DNA of 64,000 nt from Streptomyces sp. CB02261 (lineage in GTDB: Bacteria; Actinomycetota; Actinomycetes; Streptomycetales; Streptomycetaceae): assembly GCF_001905665.1 (NCBI RefSeq), contig NZ_LIVX01000004.1, forward strand, positions 709,019-773,018, in the 5' to 3' direction. This document shows, piece by piece, positions 29,335 to 38,062 of this stretch (its first letter is position 1; each line of letters begins with the position of its first letter). Below the pieces are notes generated by a model. It searched no databases, was not told the origin of the DNA, and was given only the letters and a program-made list of their open reading frames with translations. The position numbers and the translations under genes are program-made.

Positions 29335-29366
29335 GGCAGGGCCGGCCGCCACAAGCCGGCCCTGCC
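29335..29366. terminator. Strong hairpin after cyanophycinase gene
   Basis: GGCAGGGCCGGC (29335-29346) and GCCGGCCCTGCC (29355-29366) make a perfect 12-bp stem with an 8-base loop, 8 bp after the cyanophycinase stop. It separates this gene from the rpiR-type gene that starts at 29415. Confidence 0.7.
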
Positions 29367-29414
29367 ACGGCCCTGCCACGGTCCCGAGGACTGCGCTCAC
29401 ACGAAGGGACCCCC

Positions 29415-30278
29415 ATGACGACCGGACTCCTCGCCGACGACATCCGACACCGGCTCGGCACGCTCACCCCGGCAGAACGCAAAGTCGCCCGCGTCCTGCT
29501 CGCCGCCTACCCCGCGGCGGGCTTCGAGACCGTCGCCACCCTCGCCGACCGCGCGGGAGTCAGCGCCCCCACCGTCCTTCGCTTCGTGGGACGCCTGGGC
29601 TACCACGGCTACCCGGACTTCCAGGCCGCCCTGCGCGACGAACTCGACGCACGCAACGCGTCCCCGATCCACCTCTACGAGGCCGCGGACGAAGGCGCCC
29701 ACACCTCCTCCCCGGACGGCCTGATGGCCCACAGCGCGAGACTCTTCGGCAACGCCCTGGCCCGGACGCTCACCGAGCTGGCGCCCCACGACCTCCAGAC
29801 CGCCGTCTCGCTCCTCTGCGATCGCCGACGCCGTGTCGTCCTCACCGGCGGCCGGTTCACCCACGTCCTGGCTCAGTACCTCGGGCTGCACCTGATGCAG
29901 CTCCGGGACGACGTCCGCTTCCTGCCCGACCGGGACGTCGAGCGCACAGCGGCACTCAACGCCTTCGGCAGACGTGACGTCCTGGTCGTCTTCGACTACC
30001 GCCGCTACGAGAACGACAAGCAGGCCATGGCGCACCTCGCCCGGGAACGCGGCGGCAAGGTGATCGTCTTCACCGACGCGTGGCTGTCACCGACCAGCGC
30101 ACACGCGGACGTCGTGCTCCCCAGCCGAGTCGACACACCGTCTCCCTACGACAGCCTCGTCCCCACCCTCGCCGTCGTCGAGACCGTGGTCGCCTCTGTC
30201 GTCGCCACCCTCGGCGACGACGCCCACCGGCACATGAAGCAGAGCGAGGAGACCGCACGCCGCACGGGCCTCGTGTGA
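29415..30278 (+). CDS. RpiR/MurR-family transcriptional regulator, copy 1
   Basis: A 287-residue regulator. Residues 1-80 are the HTH_6 domain: LTPAERKVARVLLAAYPAAG, FETVATLADRAGVSAPTVLR and GRLGYHGYPDFQAALRDELD. The rest is a SIS (sugar isomerase) fold: RRVVLTGGRFTHVLAQYLGL, VLVVFDYRRYENDK, ERGGKVIVFTDAWLSP. In E. coli the relative MurR senses MurNAc 6-phosphate from wall recycling; others sense different phosphosugars. A nearly identical paralogue lies tail to tail, 3 bp away. It may control the polymer-scavenging genes on either side. Confidence 0.9.
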   Translation: MTTGLLADDIRHRLGTLTPAERKVARVLLAAYPAAGFETVATLADRAGVSAPTVLRFVGRLGYHGYPDFQAALRDELDARNASPIHLYEAADEGAHTSSPDGLMAHSARLFGNALARTLTELAPHDLQTAVSLLCDRRRRVVLTGGRFTHVLAQYLGLHLMQLRDDVRFLPDRDVERTAALNAFGRRDVLVVFDYRRYENDKQAMAHLARERGGKVIVFTDAWLSPTSAHADVVLPSRVDTPSPYDSLVPTLAVVETVVASVVATLGDDAHRHMKQSEETARRTGLV

Positions 30279-30281
30279 CGG

Positions 30282-31163
30282 TCAGAGCAGGCCGGTGCGG
30301 CGGGCCACGCTCTCGGCCCGCTTCATCCTCTCGTGCCCCTCGGTGCCGACCTGGTCGAGCACGGCGGCGACCAACGACTCGATGAGGGCGAGCGCCGGCG
30401 TGAGACTGTCGTACGGAGAATCGGACGTCACCTGAGTGATGAGGACGACGTCGGCGTGAGCCGCGGCCGGCGAGAGCCACGGGTCGGTGAACACGATGAC
30501 CTTCCCGCCACGCTCGCGGGCCAGCTCGGCGATGACGGTCTTGTCGGCCTCGTAACGCCGGTAGTCGAACAGTACGGTGACGTCGCGACGCGTGAGCTGG
30601 GTGAGGAAGGACGTGCGTTCCACGTCCCTGTCGGGCATGAAGTCCACCTGATCACGGAACTGTGTGAGATGCAGGCCCAGATACTGGGCCAGCAGATGGG
30701 TGAACCTGCCGCCCGCCACATGGACCCGGCGCCGCGGATCGCTGAGCAGACGCACCGCGTCGCTGAACTCCTGCGGAGCGACCTCCTCGAAGGTCTGGGA
30801 CACGGCCTGCTGGAGGAGCGCGAGGCGATCTCCGAGACGGGCGTCGGACGCCTCTTCCGAACGTTTCGGCCTGCTGCGCCGCTCGGACGATCCGGACGCC
30901 TCGTACAAGGTGATGGGGGAGGCGGTGCGCGCGTCGAGTTCGGACCGCAGGGCGGCCTGCAGGTCGGGAAAGCCCTTGTAGCCCAGTCGGGACGCGCAGC
31001 GCAGCACCGTGGGAGCGGAGACCGAAGCGCGCTCCGCGATCGTCGCCACGGTCTCGAAGACCGCCGCCGGATACCCGGCCAGCAGGACCCGCGCGACCTT
31101 GCGTTCGGCCGGGCTGAGATCCCCCAGCCGGTTGCGGATCTCATCGGCCAGCGTGGGACTCAT
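30282..31163 (-). CDS. RpiR/MurR-family transcriptional regulator, copy 2
   Basis: A 293-residue paralogue of the convergent neighbour; the N-terminal 90 residues are roughly three-quarters identical (LSPAERKVARVLLAGYPAAV, ASVSAPTVLRCASRLGYKGF). The SIS half is also aligned (HVAGGRFTHLLAQYLGLHLT, RGGKVIVFTDPWLSP). An extra charged stretch SSERRSRPKRSEEASDAR around residues 95-112 distinguishes it. ATG 31163 is chosen because similarity to the paralogue begins there. Its own upstream region carries GTATC-GCCT-GTTAC at 31215-31228. Confidence 0.9.
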   Translation of the reverse strand: MSPTLADEIRNRLGDLSPAERKVARVLLAGYPAAVFETVATIAERASVSAPTVLRCASRLGYKGFPDLQAALRSELDARTASPITLYEASGSSERRSRPKRSEEASDARLGDRLALLQQAVSQTFEEVAPQEFSDAVRLLSDPRRRVHVAGGRFTHLLAQYLGLHLTQFRDQVDFMPDRDVERTSFLTQLTRRDVTVLFDYRRYEADKTVIAELARERGGKVIVFTDPWLSPAAAHADVVLITQVTSDSPYDSLTPALALIESLVAAVLDQVGTEGHERMKRAESVARRTGLL

Positions 31164-31214
31164 GGCCTTCCTCTCTGTCCGGACGTACAGACGACGCTTT
31201 CTCGTCCGGTAAAT

Positions 31215-31228
31215 GTATCGCCTGTTAC
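31215..31228. promoter_or_regulatory. Candidate operator before rpiR copy 2
   Basis: GTATC-GCCT-GTTAC lies 52 bp before the regulator start. It resembles GTAAC-GCGA-GTTAC at 23856-23869 (before the amino-acid transporter) and GTAAC-GCCT-GCTAG at 35982-35995. Autoregulation through this site is a plausible reading. Confidence 0.4.
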
Positions 31229-31266
31229 GTGCGGGTCGCAGGGGCCCCGAGCGGGAGAGCGGGCGG

Positions 31267-31336
31267 GTGCCGGGAAGCGACCGGCCCTCGCCCACGAGCA
31301 GCGCGGGGCGCCTGTTCGCGGGACGGTCGCTTCCCG
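31267..31336 (-). terminator. 15-bp inverted repeat after the M23 peptidase gene
   Basis: 31267-31281 (beginning GCCGGGAAGCG) is the exact reverse complement of 31322-31336, with 40 bases between. It begins 17 bp past the stop of the minus-strand M23 gene and precedes rpiR copy 2, so it probably ends the M23 transcript. Confidence 0.6.
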
Positions 31337-31353
31337 GCGGAGTCCCCGCTCGG

Positions 31354-32346
31354 TCAGTAGGTGCAGCCCGAGGCCGGAAGGACCCACGGGGACGGCGGGA
31401 CGAGCCCGTCGTAGAGGGCGATCAACAGCTGCTGGGGACAGACGGAGTCACCCTCGCGGAAGATGCCGAAGTGCAGATGCGGACCCGTGGAGTTGCCGGT
31501 GTCACCCGTGCGGGCGATCAACTGACCGGCCGTCACGCGGGTCCCGTCGGCCACTGAGCGGCTGTCGAGGTGGCAGTACTGGTAGCGGATGCCGTCGTCA
31601 CCGTCGATCGCCACTCCCAGGCCGCAGGAGTCGGCGAGGCCGCCGTTGACGCGAGCCACACCGGACGTGATGGCGTACGCGGGGGTCCCCACCTCGACGG
31701 CGATGTCACTCGCGGGGTAGTCGTGGTGGGCCCACAGCAGGCTTTCGCGCCCGTCGAAGACGTCCCCACGGGGGATGACGAAGGCGTACGTGCCCTGCGG
31801 GCCGGAACCGGGCGGCGACCCGAGGAGGTGCTGCCAGGTCGTGACGCCCACGGTCGTCCCACCGGTGAGCCGGTGCCGCGCCTTGTAGTCCTCCACGGCC
31901 GTGCCGGTCTGTTCCCCGAAGACGCCGTCGACGGGGTTGCGGTAGCCGTGCTTGCGGAGCTGGAACTGAAGTGCGCGCACGGCGTCGGACGGGGCGGACC
32001 CCGGGCCGACGGCGATCACGAGTCTGCCCCAGGTGGCGGGACCCACGACGCCGTCGACCGTCAGGGCGTTGCCCTCCTGGAACGAGGCCACCGCATCGCG
32101 TGTGCCGACGCCGAACTCGCCGTCGGCGGTGACGGGCCGGCCGTGCCGGCGCAGCAGGAACTGCAGGCTCGCGACGTCGTCGCCGGTCGAGCCCTTCTGC
32201 AGCACGGGCCATGCGGGGAGTGCCGCGTGGGCGGGACCCGCGGGCACCAGGCTGAGGAGGAGGCCGAAGAGCACAGCGGCGATCGCCGCCGGTACCGTCC
32301 GGACGGCGATGCCTCTGCCGGAGGCCGGGGTGGGCGGTGGGGTCAT
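31354..32346 (-). CDS. Secreted M23 (LytM) endopeptidase with two peptidoglycan-binding domains
   Basis: A 330-residue exported cell-wall hydrolase. The signal peptide is AAIAAVLFGLLLSLVPAGPA. Two PG_binding_1 repeats follow (VLQKGSTGDDVASLQFLLRR to VGPATWGRL; ALQFQLRKHGYRNPVDGVFG to TTWQHLL), then the M23 metalloendopeptidase fold with a YPASDI motif, YQYCHL and TGNSTGPHLHFGIF, whose HxH plus upstream His/Asp bind zinc. M23 enzymes cut peptide cross-bridges of peptidoglycan. ATG 32346 follows GAGAGGA. It lies between the RpiR pair and a PucR regulator, near other wall-degrading genes. Confidence 0.9.
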   Translation of the reverse strand: MTPPPTPASGRGIAVRTVPAAIAAVLFGLLLSLVPAGPAHAALPAWPVLQKGSTGDDVASLQFLLRRHGRPVTADGEFGVGTRDAVASFQEGNALTVDGVVGPATWGRLVIAVGPGSAPSDAVRALQFQLRKHGYRNPVDGVFGEQTGTAVEDYKARHRLTGGTTVGVTTWQHLLGSPPGSGPQGTYAFVIPRGDVFDGRESLLWAHHDYPASDIAVEVGTPAYAITSGVARVNGGLADSCGLGVAIDGDDGIRYQYCHLDSRSVADGTRVTAGQLIARTGDTGNSTGPHLHFGIFREGDSVCPQQLLIALYDGLVPPSPWVLPASGCTY

Positions 32347-32578
32347 GGGAGGTCCTCTCCGTCGTGCGGCTGCCGCCGCCGCTGCCCGGGCCCGGGCTCC
32401 CGAAGGTCTGCATTCGGCCTCCGGAGGGAGGCACAGGCCCGTGTCGGAACGCGGCGGCGCCTGAACTGGCAGGCACACGGTAGGAACTGGCGTACCGGCC
32501 CCGGAATGGACAGGATGTCGATCCGGCCACGGGGGGCCTGGACCGTTTACCCCTGTGGGGGGACAGCGTTCCGTTCCG

Positions 32579-34087
32579 TCACTTCCGCTGAGGGGAACAG
32601 GGCAGTCCCACGGCCCGCGCCGTCAGGGCGAGCCAGAGGTCGACGCGGTCCTCCGCGCGGTCCTGCTGCCTTCCCGTCAGTCTGGCCACCTTCTCGATGC
32701 GGTTCTGCACGGTGTGCCGGTGGAGGCCGAGCAGAGCGGAGCTCTCCGCCCACGAGCCGTTCGTCTCCAGCCAGACGCGAAGCGTCTCGGTCAGTTCGCC
32801 GTCCGGGTCCGCGGCGTCCAGCGGGGCCAGGACCGTGTCCGCGAAGGCGGCCAGGGTCGCGGGGCTGCCCAGACTGAGCAGAAGCCTGACCGATCCGGCC
32901 TCGGCGGCGCTGACCGGGCGTCCCAGTTCGACGCTGGAGGAGAGGAGCGCGACCGCCTGTCTCAGGGACAGCGCGGCGTGCTGGGGAGCGACGGCGGGTC
33001 CTATCCCCGCCGGCCGCCCCGGTGCGAACCGGCGGAGCACGGCCGACGTGTCCAGCTCCTCCGCCACGACCAGCTCGACCGTGCCCCCGGTCAGCCGTGC
33101 GAGTCCTCCGGGGACCGCCAGGGCGAGGTCCGCCGCCAGCTCCACCGGTTCCCCGGACGCCTGAACCGCCACCGCGCGTACGGCACCTGAGGGGACGTCG
33201 GCCGTGCGCAGCAGCGCCTGTGCCTGCTCGGCGGTGATGTCGGGGTGGAACAGCCGGGCGAGGATGGCGGCCCTGCGGCGGCGCTGCGGCTCGTCCGCGA
33301 GGTGCCGGCGCTCCAGCTCGACGGAGAGCAGCGAGACGAGGACGCTGATCAGCAGCCTGGCTTCCGCCGAGTCCGCGTCGAGCAGGACGACGAAGCCGCG
33401 CAGGCGTGCCGTACCGAGAGGCTGCACGACGACCTTCCCGCACGCCAGGTCCCCGCCACCGCTGCCCCGGAGCCCGTGCAGCGCGACGGTGTCGATCACC
33501 GGCGCGGCGTCCTCCAGCAGCGTGGGGCCGTCGGTTCCCGCCGCGCCGAGAAGCCGTCCCGCGGCGTCGCACACGGCCACGCCGGAGCCTGTCGCCTGGA
33601 ACCAGGAGGAGAGCAGTCCCGCCAGCCCGTCGCTGGAGGCGGCCGCGGCGGAGAGCCGGCGTTGCGTGCGCAGGGTCCGTTCGAGGAGGCGGCGCTCTTC
33701 CGACGCGCGGGCCACGAACACCGCTCTGGTGATGGAGGCGAAGGGCACACCCGCCGGGGAGACGAGCAGGGGCAGCCGTACCCGCTCGGCGTGGTGGATC
33801 AGGGCGGTGGGCACGGCCTGCAGCGGCAGACCGGAACCCACACCGACGATGAGCGCGGCGGCCTTGCCCCCGTCGAGCTGATCCACGTACGCAGCGCAGT
33901 CGATGTCGTCCGCCGACAACAGCAGTCCGTTGGTCATCACCACCTCGGCTCCTTCGAGCCAGGAGGCCGGGCGCGTGTTCTCGGTCGCGTGTGCCGCCTC
34001 GACGACCCGGCCGAGACCCGCGCCGCCCGCCACCAGATGCAGGCGAAGAGAGGGAATGGCCAACAGATCGCGAACGGTGAGAGGCAT
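32579..34087 (-). CDS. PucR-family transcriptional regulator
   Basis: About 502 residues. The N-terminal PucR domain (LTVRDLLAIPSLRLHLVAGG to RLPLLVSPAGVPFASI) is followed by a GGDEF-like middle region and a C-terminal PucR_C helix-turn-helix: LRVWLETNGSWAESSALLGL and HRHTVQNRIEKVARLTGR. PucR proteins control purine or amino-acid catabolism in response to metabolites. ATG 34087 begins the conserved domain; ATG 34096 is also possible and neither has a clear ribosome site. It is transcribed the same way as the GHL10 gene 154 bp upstream. Targets cannot be read directly; neighbouring catabolic genes are candidates. Confidence 0.87.
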   Translation of the reverse strand: MPLTVRDLLAIPSLRLHLVAGGAGLGRVVEAAHATENTRPASWLEGAEVVMTNGLLLSADDIDCAAYVDQLDGGKAAALIVGVGSGLPLQAVPTALIHHAERVRLPLLVSPAGVPFASITRAVFVARASEERRLLERTLRTQRRLSAAAASSDGLAGLLSSWFQATGSGVAVCDAAGRLLGAAGTDGPTLLEDAAPVIDTVALHGLRGSGGGDLACGKVVVQPLGTARLRGFVVLLDADSAEARLLISVLVSLLSVELERRHLADEPQRRRRAAILARLFHPDITAEQAQALLRTADVPSGAVRAVAVQASGEPVELAADLALAVPGGLARLTGGTVELVVAEELDTSAVLRRFAPGRPAGIGPAVAPQHAALSLRQAVALLSSSVELGRPVSAAEAGSVRLLLSLGSPATLAAFADTVLAPLDAADPDGELTETLRVWLETNGSWAESSALLGLHRHTVQNRIEKVARLTGRQQDRAEDRVDLWLALTARAVGLPCSPQRK

Positions 34088-34241
34088 GGGACGCATGGTC
34101 CACCAACAGGGTTCGCCTGTCGACCACATGTCCAGTGTCGAGGTGGTGCTCGCGCGGGACCTCGTGGGCAGGGCGACGCCGGGCGGCGGACGGGGACGGC
34201 CGTCGTGGCCGCCCCGCCCGCCGGAGGCGTCGGAGCGCGGA

Positions 34242-35849
34242 TCAGGGACGCGGGCTCGCCGGCCGTGACAGCCTGCTTCCCCGCTGGAGGCGGTCCACCG
34301 ACGACACCGCGTACCAGCATTCCGCGGGAGCGTCCGTGTCGTGGTGGACGGCCTGGATCCCGCCGGGGATCACGGCGATGAGGGAACCCGCGCCGGCGTC
34401 GGGGTGGCGGCCGGGGTGCCCGGGGTAGCGGTGGATCGCGTAGCGGAACGGGATGCGTCCGCCGCCGTGCCCACCGGCGGTCACACGGAGGACGGTGGCG
34501 CCGTCGTGTCCCTCCCGTCGTACCTCGACGGTGGGCCGGGGCAGGAGGGGGCCTCTGTCCAGGCGTGCCGGCAGGGGACCCAGGACCGGTCGTCCCCAGT
34601 GCGCGAGCCGCATGGCGGCGAAGTCCCCGACCCGGTCCGCGCGTACGTCCTTGGCGCTGAAGAAGAGGTCACCGCCTATCTCGGGAAGCGTGGAGTTCAA
34701 CGTCAGATGGCGCGTCAGCTCCTTGCCGTCCTGCCACGCGGCTGGCTGCCCGGGCGTCCCCGACTTGTAGACCGCCTGACCGATCCACAACTCGGTCCCC
34801 GTTCCTCGGGCGACCTCGGCCCACCACGGTGCGAGGGCGGCGTAGTCGGCGACGGGCAGACCGATGTGCCAGTAGAGCTGAGGGGCGATGTAGTCGAGCC
34901 ACCCCTGCCGCACCCAGCTCCGGGTGTCCGCGTGCAGGCCGTCGTAGGACTGGAAGGCCGCGGTGCCGGAACCGCGTGGATCCGTGGTCGCGTTGCGCCA
35001 CACGCCGAACGGGCTGATGCCGAAGAGCGCCGTCGGGCGCACGGCGCGGACGGCGTCCCGCATCTCGCGGACCATGAGGTCGACGTTGTGCCGGCGCCAG
35101 GCGTTCTTGTCCGTGTAGCCGTCCCCGTGGGCACGGAACGTCTCGTCGTCGGGGAAGTCCGAGCCCGCGACGGGATACGGGTAGAAGTAGTCGTCGAAGT
35201 GCACGCCGTCGATGTCGTACCGCCTGACGGCGTCGAGCATGGCCGCCTGGCAGAAGCGGCGTGCCGCCGGTACGCCGGGGTCGTAGTAGAGCTTCCCGCC
35301 GTAGGCCACGGTCCACTCCGGATGCACGCGGGCCGGGTGGCCGGGGACCAGGACGGACGGGTCGGACTGCATCGAGACCCGGTAGGGGTTGAACCAGGCG
35401 TGGAAGGCCAGCCCGCGGGCGTGCGCCGTCTCGACCATGAACGCGAGCGGGTCGTAGCCGGGGTCCTGACCCTGGGATCCGCTCAGCCACTGCGACCAGG
35501 GCTCGAAGGGGGAGGGCCAGAACGCGTCGGCGGTGGGCCGGATCTGCACGAACAAGGCGTTGAACCCCGAGGCGAGTGCCTCGTCCGCCAGCCGCACGAA
35601 CTCCGCGCGCTGGGCGGCGGGATCGAGGCCGGTGCGCGAGGGCCAGTCGATGTTGGCGACGGACGCGATCCACATCCCTCGCATCTGTCGCGGGAGGGAT
35701 CGCGGGACGGAGAGGACGGGAGGCGCGGCGGCGTGGGCCGTCGCCGGTCGGAGCGTGGTGGCGCACCCCGCCGCCGCGATGGCCGCGAGGACGGTGCGGC
35801 GGCCCGGGGCGGGGCGACGGGGTGAACCGATGGGCGGTTTCGGTGACAT
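34242..35849 (-). CDS. Secreted GHL10-family glycosidase (DigH/YngK-like)
   Basis: A 535-residue protein with a twin-arginine-like signal (PGRRTVLAAIAAAGCATTLR) and a TIM-barrel GHL10 domain: RQMRGMWIASVANIDWPSR, ALFVQIRPTADAFWPSPFEP, GLAFHAWFNPYRVSM, DIDGVHFDDYFYPYPV and LDYIAPQLYWHIGLP. In E. coli the same family (DigH) cuts glycan strands stripped of stem peptides. That is exactly what an amidase such as the one encoded at 41940-43928 would leave, so a role in wall digestion fits. A C-terminal beta-rich domain of about 110 residues follows. It is divergent from the Dpp operon across a 520-bp region. Confidence 0.85.
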   Translation of the reverse strand: MSPKPPIGSPRRPAPGRRTVLAAIAAAGCATTLRPATAHAAAPPVLSVPRSLPRQMRGMWIASVANIDWPSRTGLDPAAQRAEFVRLADEALASGFNALFVQIRPTADAFWPSPFEPWSQWLSGSQGQDPGYDPLAFMVETAHARGLAFHAWFNPYRVSMQSDPSVLVPGHPARVHPEWTVAYGGKLYYDPGVPAARRFCQAAMLDAVRRYDIDGVHFDDYFYPYPVAGSDFPDDETFRAHGDGYTDKNAWRRHNVDLMVREMRDAVRAVRPTALFGISPFGVWRNATTDPRGSGTAAFQSYDGLHADTRSWVRQGWLDYIAPQLYWHIGLPVADYAALAPWWAEVARGTGTELWIGQAVYKSGTPGQPAAWQDGKELTRHLTLNSTLPEIGGDLFFSAKDVRADRVGDFAAMRLAHWGRPVLGPLPARLDRGPLLPRPTVEVRREGHDGATVLRVTAGGHGGGRIPFRYAIHRYPGHPGRHPDAGAGSLIAVIPGGIQAVHHDTDAPAECWYAVSSVDRLQRGSRLSRPASPRP

Positions 35850-36370
35850 GACGCCTCCGCGGGAGAAATGACGAGGAGTGTGCGGGGGACCACTGTGGCG
35901 TCCCGCGAGACGGCGCCGTCAAGAGGACGGACACCGTGGCCGATCGCTCCTGCCGCCTGGTGGCAGGCTCCCCCACGTACCGTAACGCCTGCTAGATATA
36001 GCTAGTCGCCGGGCTCATCTGTATGTTCTGTTGCATCCGGTGGAGGAGGCGATCCCGACCCCCCGGGGAGCGCGCCGCTCCGGTCCGAGCTGCGCGATTC
36101 GCACGTCCGGGCCCGACGGACGGGCGCCCCGCGGAAGCGGCACGACCCTCACGGCCGACACCTTCTCCGTGGTCGTGTGCGGGTGTCACGGACCCGGGCC
36201 GGCGGCGACCGAATGTCCAACTCGCCTTCGGCGGCCTGGACATCGTGTCGGTCGTCCCTCCGCCGTCCACGTCCCTACCGTGTCGCCCCGACCACTCCGA
36301 GAGCCGCACCCGCCGCCCCGCCGGTCCGGACTCCTTACGGACCGCCTTCCCGAAAGGAGCACAGCGCCCC
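35850..36370. promoter_or_regulatory. Long divergent promoter region with operator-like motif
   Basis: This 521-bp gap separates the GHL10 gene from the peptide-transport operon. GTAAC-GCCT-GCTAG (35982-35995), followed by GATATAGCTAG, is A+T-rich for this genome and shares the GTAAC-GCCT core with sites near 31215 and 23856. Reading frames cross the right half on both strands, but they lack coding-type third positions and motifs, so a long 5' leader for the operon is possible. GAAAGGAG at 36352-36359 is the ribosome site of the first gene. Confidence 0.4.
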
Positions 36371-37987
36371 ATGACCCCACGCCACCCCACCGTTCTCACC
36401 ACGTCCGCCGCTCTCGCTCTCACCCTGACCGCGACGGCCTGCGGTCCCACCGAGCCGGGGACGTCGAACAGTTCGCCAGGAAGACCAGGCGGCACCTACT
36501 CGGTGGCGCTGACCGAGCCGGACCACCTCCTGCCCGGCCGCACCACCAGCAGCTACTCCCTCCAGGTCCTGCAGGGACTCTTCGACACCCCGGCCGCGCT
36601 CGACCCGAAGAACGGCAACGTGCGACCACTGGCCGCCACTTCCTGGTCCACCAGCGACAACACCGTGTGGACGATCCGGTTCAGGCCCGGGACCACGTTC
36701 CACAACGGGGAGAAGGTCACGGCCGCCAGCTTCGCGGACGCCTGGAACGCCGCCGCCTACGGACCGAACGGCTGGGACACCAACTACTACTTCTCGCAGA
36801 TCAAGGGTTACGAGGCGCTCAACCCCGCCGAGGAGGGCGCCGAGCCGACCGCGCGACGCCTCGCCGGACTGAAGGTGCTCGACGCCACCACCCTGCAGGT
36901 CACCCTGAAAGCGCCCTTCGGCCAGTTCCCCATGCTCCTGTCGTTCCCCGCGTTCGCCCCGCTCCCCACCGCGGCGACAGCCGACCCCGACCGCCACGAC
37001 ACCGCGCCGATCGGCAACGGCCCGTACCGGCTCGACGGCCGGTGGGAGCGCAACGAGAAGATCACCCTGAAGAAGTTCTCCGCCTACCGGGGCCCCCGCA
37101 CGCCCATGGCCGACCGCGTCGACTTCAAGATCTACACCAGCCGGGAGACCGCCTTCACCGAACTCCAGGCGGGCAACGTCGACATCCTGACCACCGTGCC
37201 GGCTGCCAACGCCCCCCAGGCCAGACGGCTCTTCGGCGACCGGTTCTCCGTCCGTCCCAGCGGGACCATGGACTACCTCGGGCTGCCCGTGAAGGATCCG
37301 CGCTTCGACGACCCCCGGATCCGCAAGGCCATCTCGATGGCGATCGACCGCAAGGGCATCACCCAGGCCATCTACAACGGCGTCTACAAGCCGGCCACCT
37401 CCCTGGTCGGCGACGTGATCCCGGGACACCGCCCCGACGCCTGCGGCCCCACGTGCGCCTACGACCCCGCCGCCGCCCGACGTCTCTTCGACGAAGCCGG
37501 CGGCTTCGAGGGCACGCTGGAGCTGTACTTCTCCAACGCGGACACCACCTACGAGCAGTGGATGACCTCGATCGCCAACCAGCTCAAGGAGAACCTCGGC
37601 GTCAAGGACGTGAAGTTCCGCAAGATGGCCCCGGCCGACCTCTCGCCCCTGCTCAACGAGGGCCGCAACAAAGGCCCCTTCCGTCAGAACTGGGTCATCG
37701 ACTACCCCAGCATCCAGAACTACCTCGACGGCCTCTACTACCCCGGGAACCGTACGGGCTGGAGCGACAAGGAGTTCGACGCCCTGGTGAAGAAGGGCAA
37801 CGCCGCCCAGGGAGCCGAAGCCGTCGCCGCATACCAGCAGGCGGAGGACATCGCGCTGCGCGAACTGCCCTACATCCCGCTGTGGAACTGGCAGGACCAG
37901 TCCGCCTGGAGCGACAGGGTCGCCGACGTCGTCATCGACCCCTACGTCAGCGGGCTGCACCTCGACCGCGTCACCGTCGAGCAGTGA
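36371..37987 (+). CDS. dppA: Peptide ABC transporter substrate-binding lipoprotein
   Basis: A 538-residue family 5 solute-binding lipoprotein; lipobox LTATAC near residue 24. Family stretches include PGGTYSVALTEPDHLLPGRT, RFRPGTTFHNGEKVTAASFA, APIGNGPYRLDGRWERNEKI and DYLGLPVKDPRFDDPRIRKA. Such proteins bind di-, tri- or murein peptides for import; in E. coli DppA with MppA carries murein tripeptide. GAAAGGAG sets the ATG. It opens a long operon whose later genes digest wall peptides, so muropeptide-derived peptides are the likely cargo. The symbol refers to the transporter subunit type, not to the D-aminopeptidase also called DppA. Confidence 0.9.
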   Translation: MTPRHPTVLTTSAALALTLTATACGPTEPGTSNSSPGRPGGTYSVALTEPDHLLPGRTTSSYSLQVLQGLFDTPAALDPKNGNVRPLAATSWSTSDNTVWTIRFRPGTTFHNGEKVTAASFADAWNAAAYGPNGWDTNYYFSQIKGYEALNPAEEGAEPTARRLAGLKVLDATTLQVTLKAPFGQFPMLLSFPAFAPLPTAATADPDRHDTAPIGNGPYRLDGRWERNEKITLKKFSAYRGPRTPMADRVDFKIYTSRETAFTELQAGNVDILTTVPAANAPQARRLFGDRFSVRPSGTMDYLGLPVKDPRFDDPRIRKAISMAIDRKGITQAIYNGVYKPATSLVGDVIPGHRPDACGPTCAYDPAAARRLFDEAGGFEGTLELYFSNADTTYEQWMTSIANQLKENLGVKDVKFRKMAPADLSPLLNEGRNKGPFRQNWVIDYPSIQNYLDGLYYPGNRTGWSDKEFDALVKKGNAAQGAEAVAAYQQAEDIALRELPYIPLWNWQDQSAWSDRVADVVIDPYVSGLHLDRVTVEQ

Positions 37988-38062
37988 CGCCGTGACCGAC
38001 CACTCCGCGGGGCCCCTCGCCAGGCCCGCCCCGTGGACCGATCCCCCGGGGGACCGACCGTC

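Noticed and set aside
35992..36370. Small genes in the GHL10-Dpp gap
   Set aside because: Frames are open on both strands but without ribosome sites, coding-type third positions or motifs.
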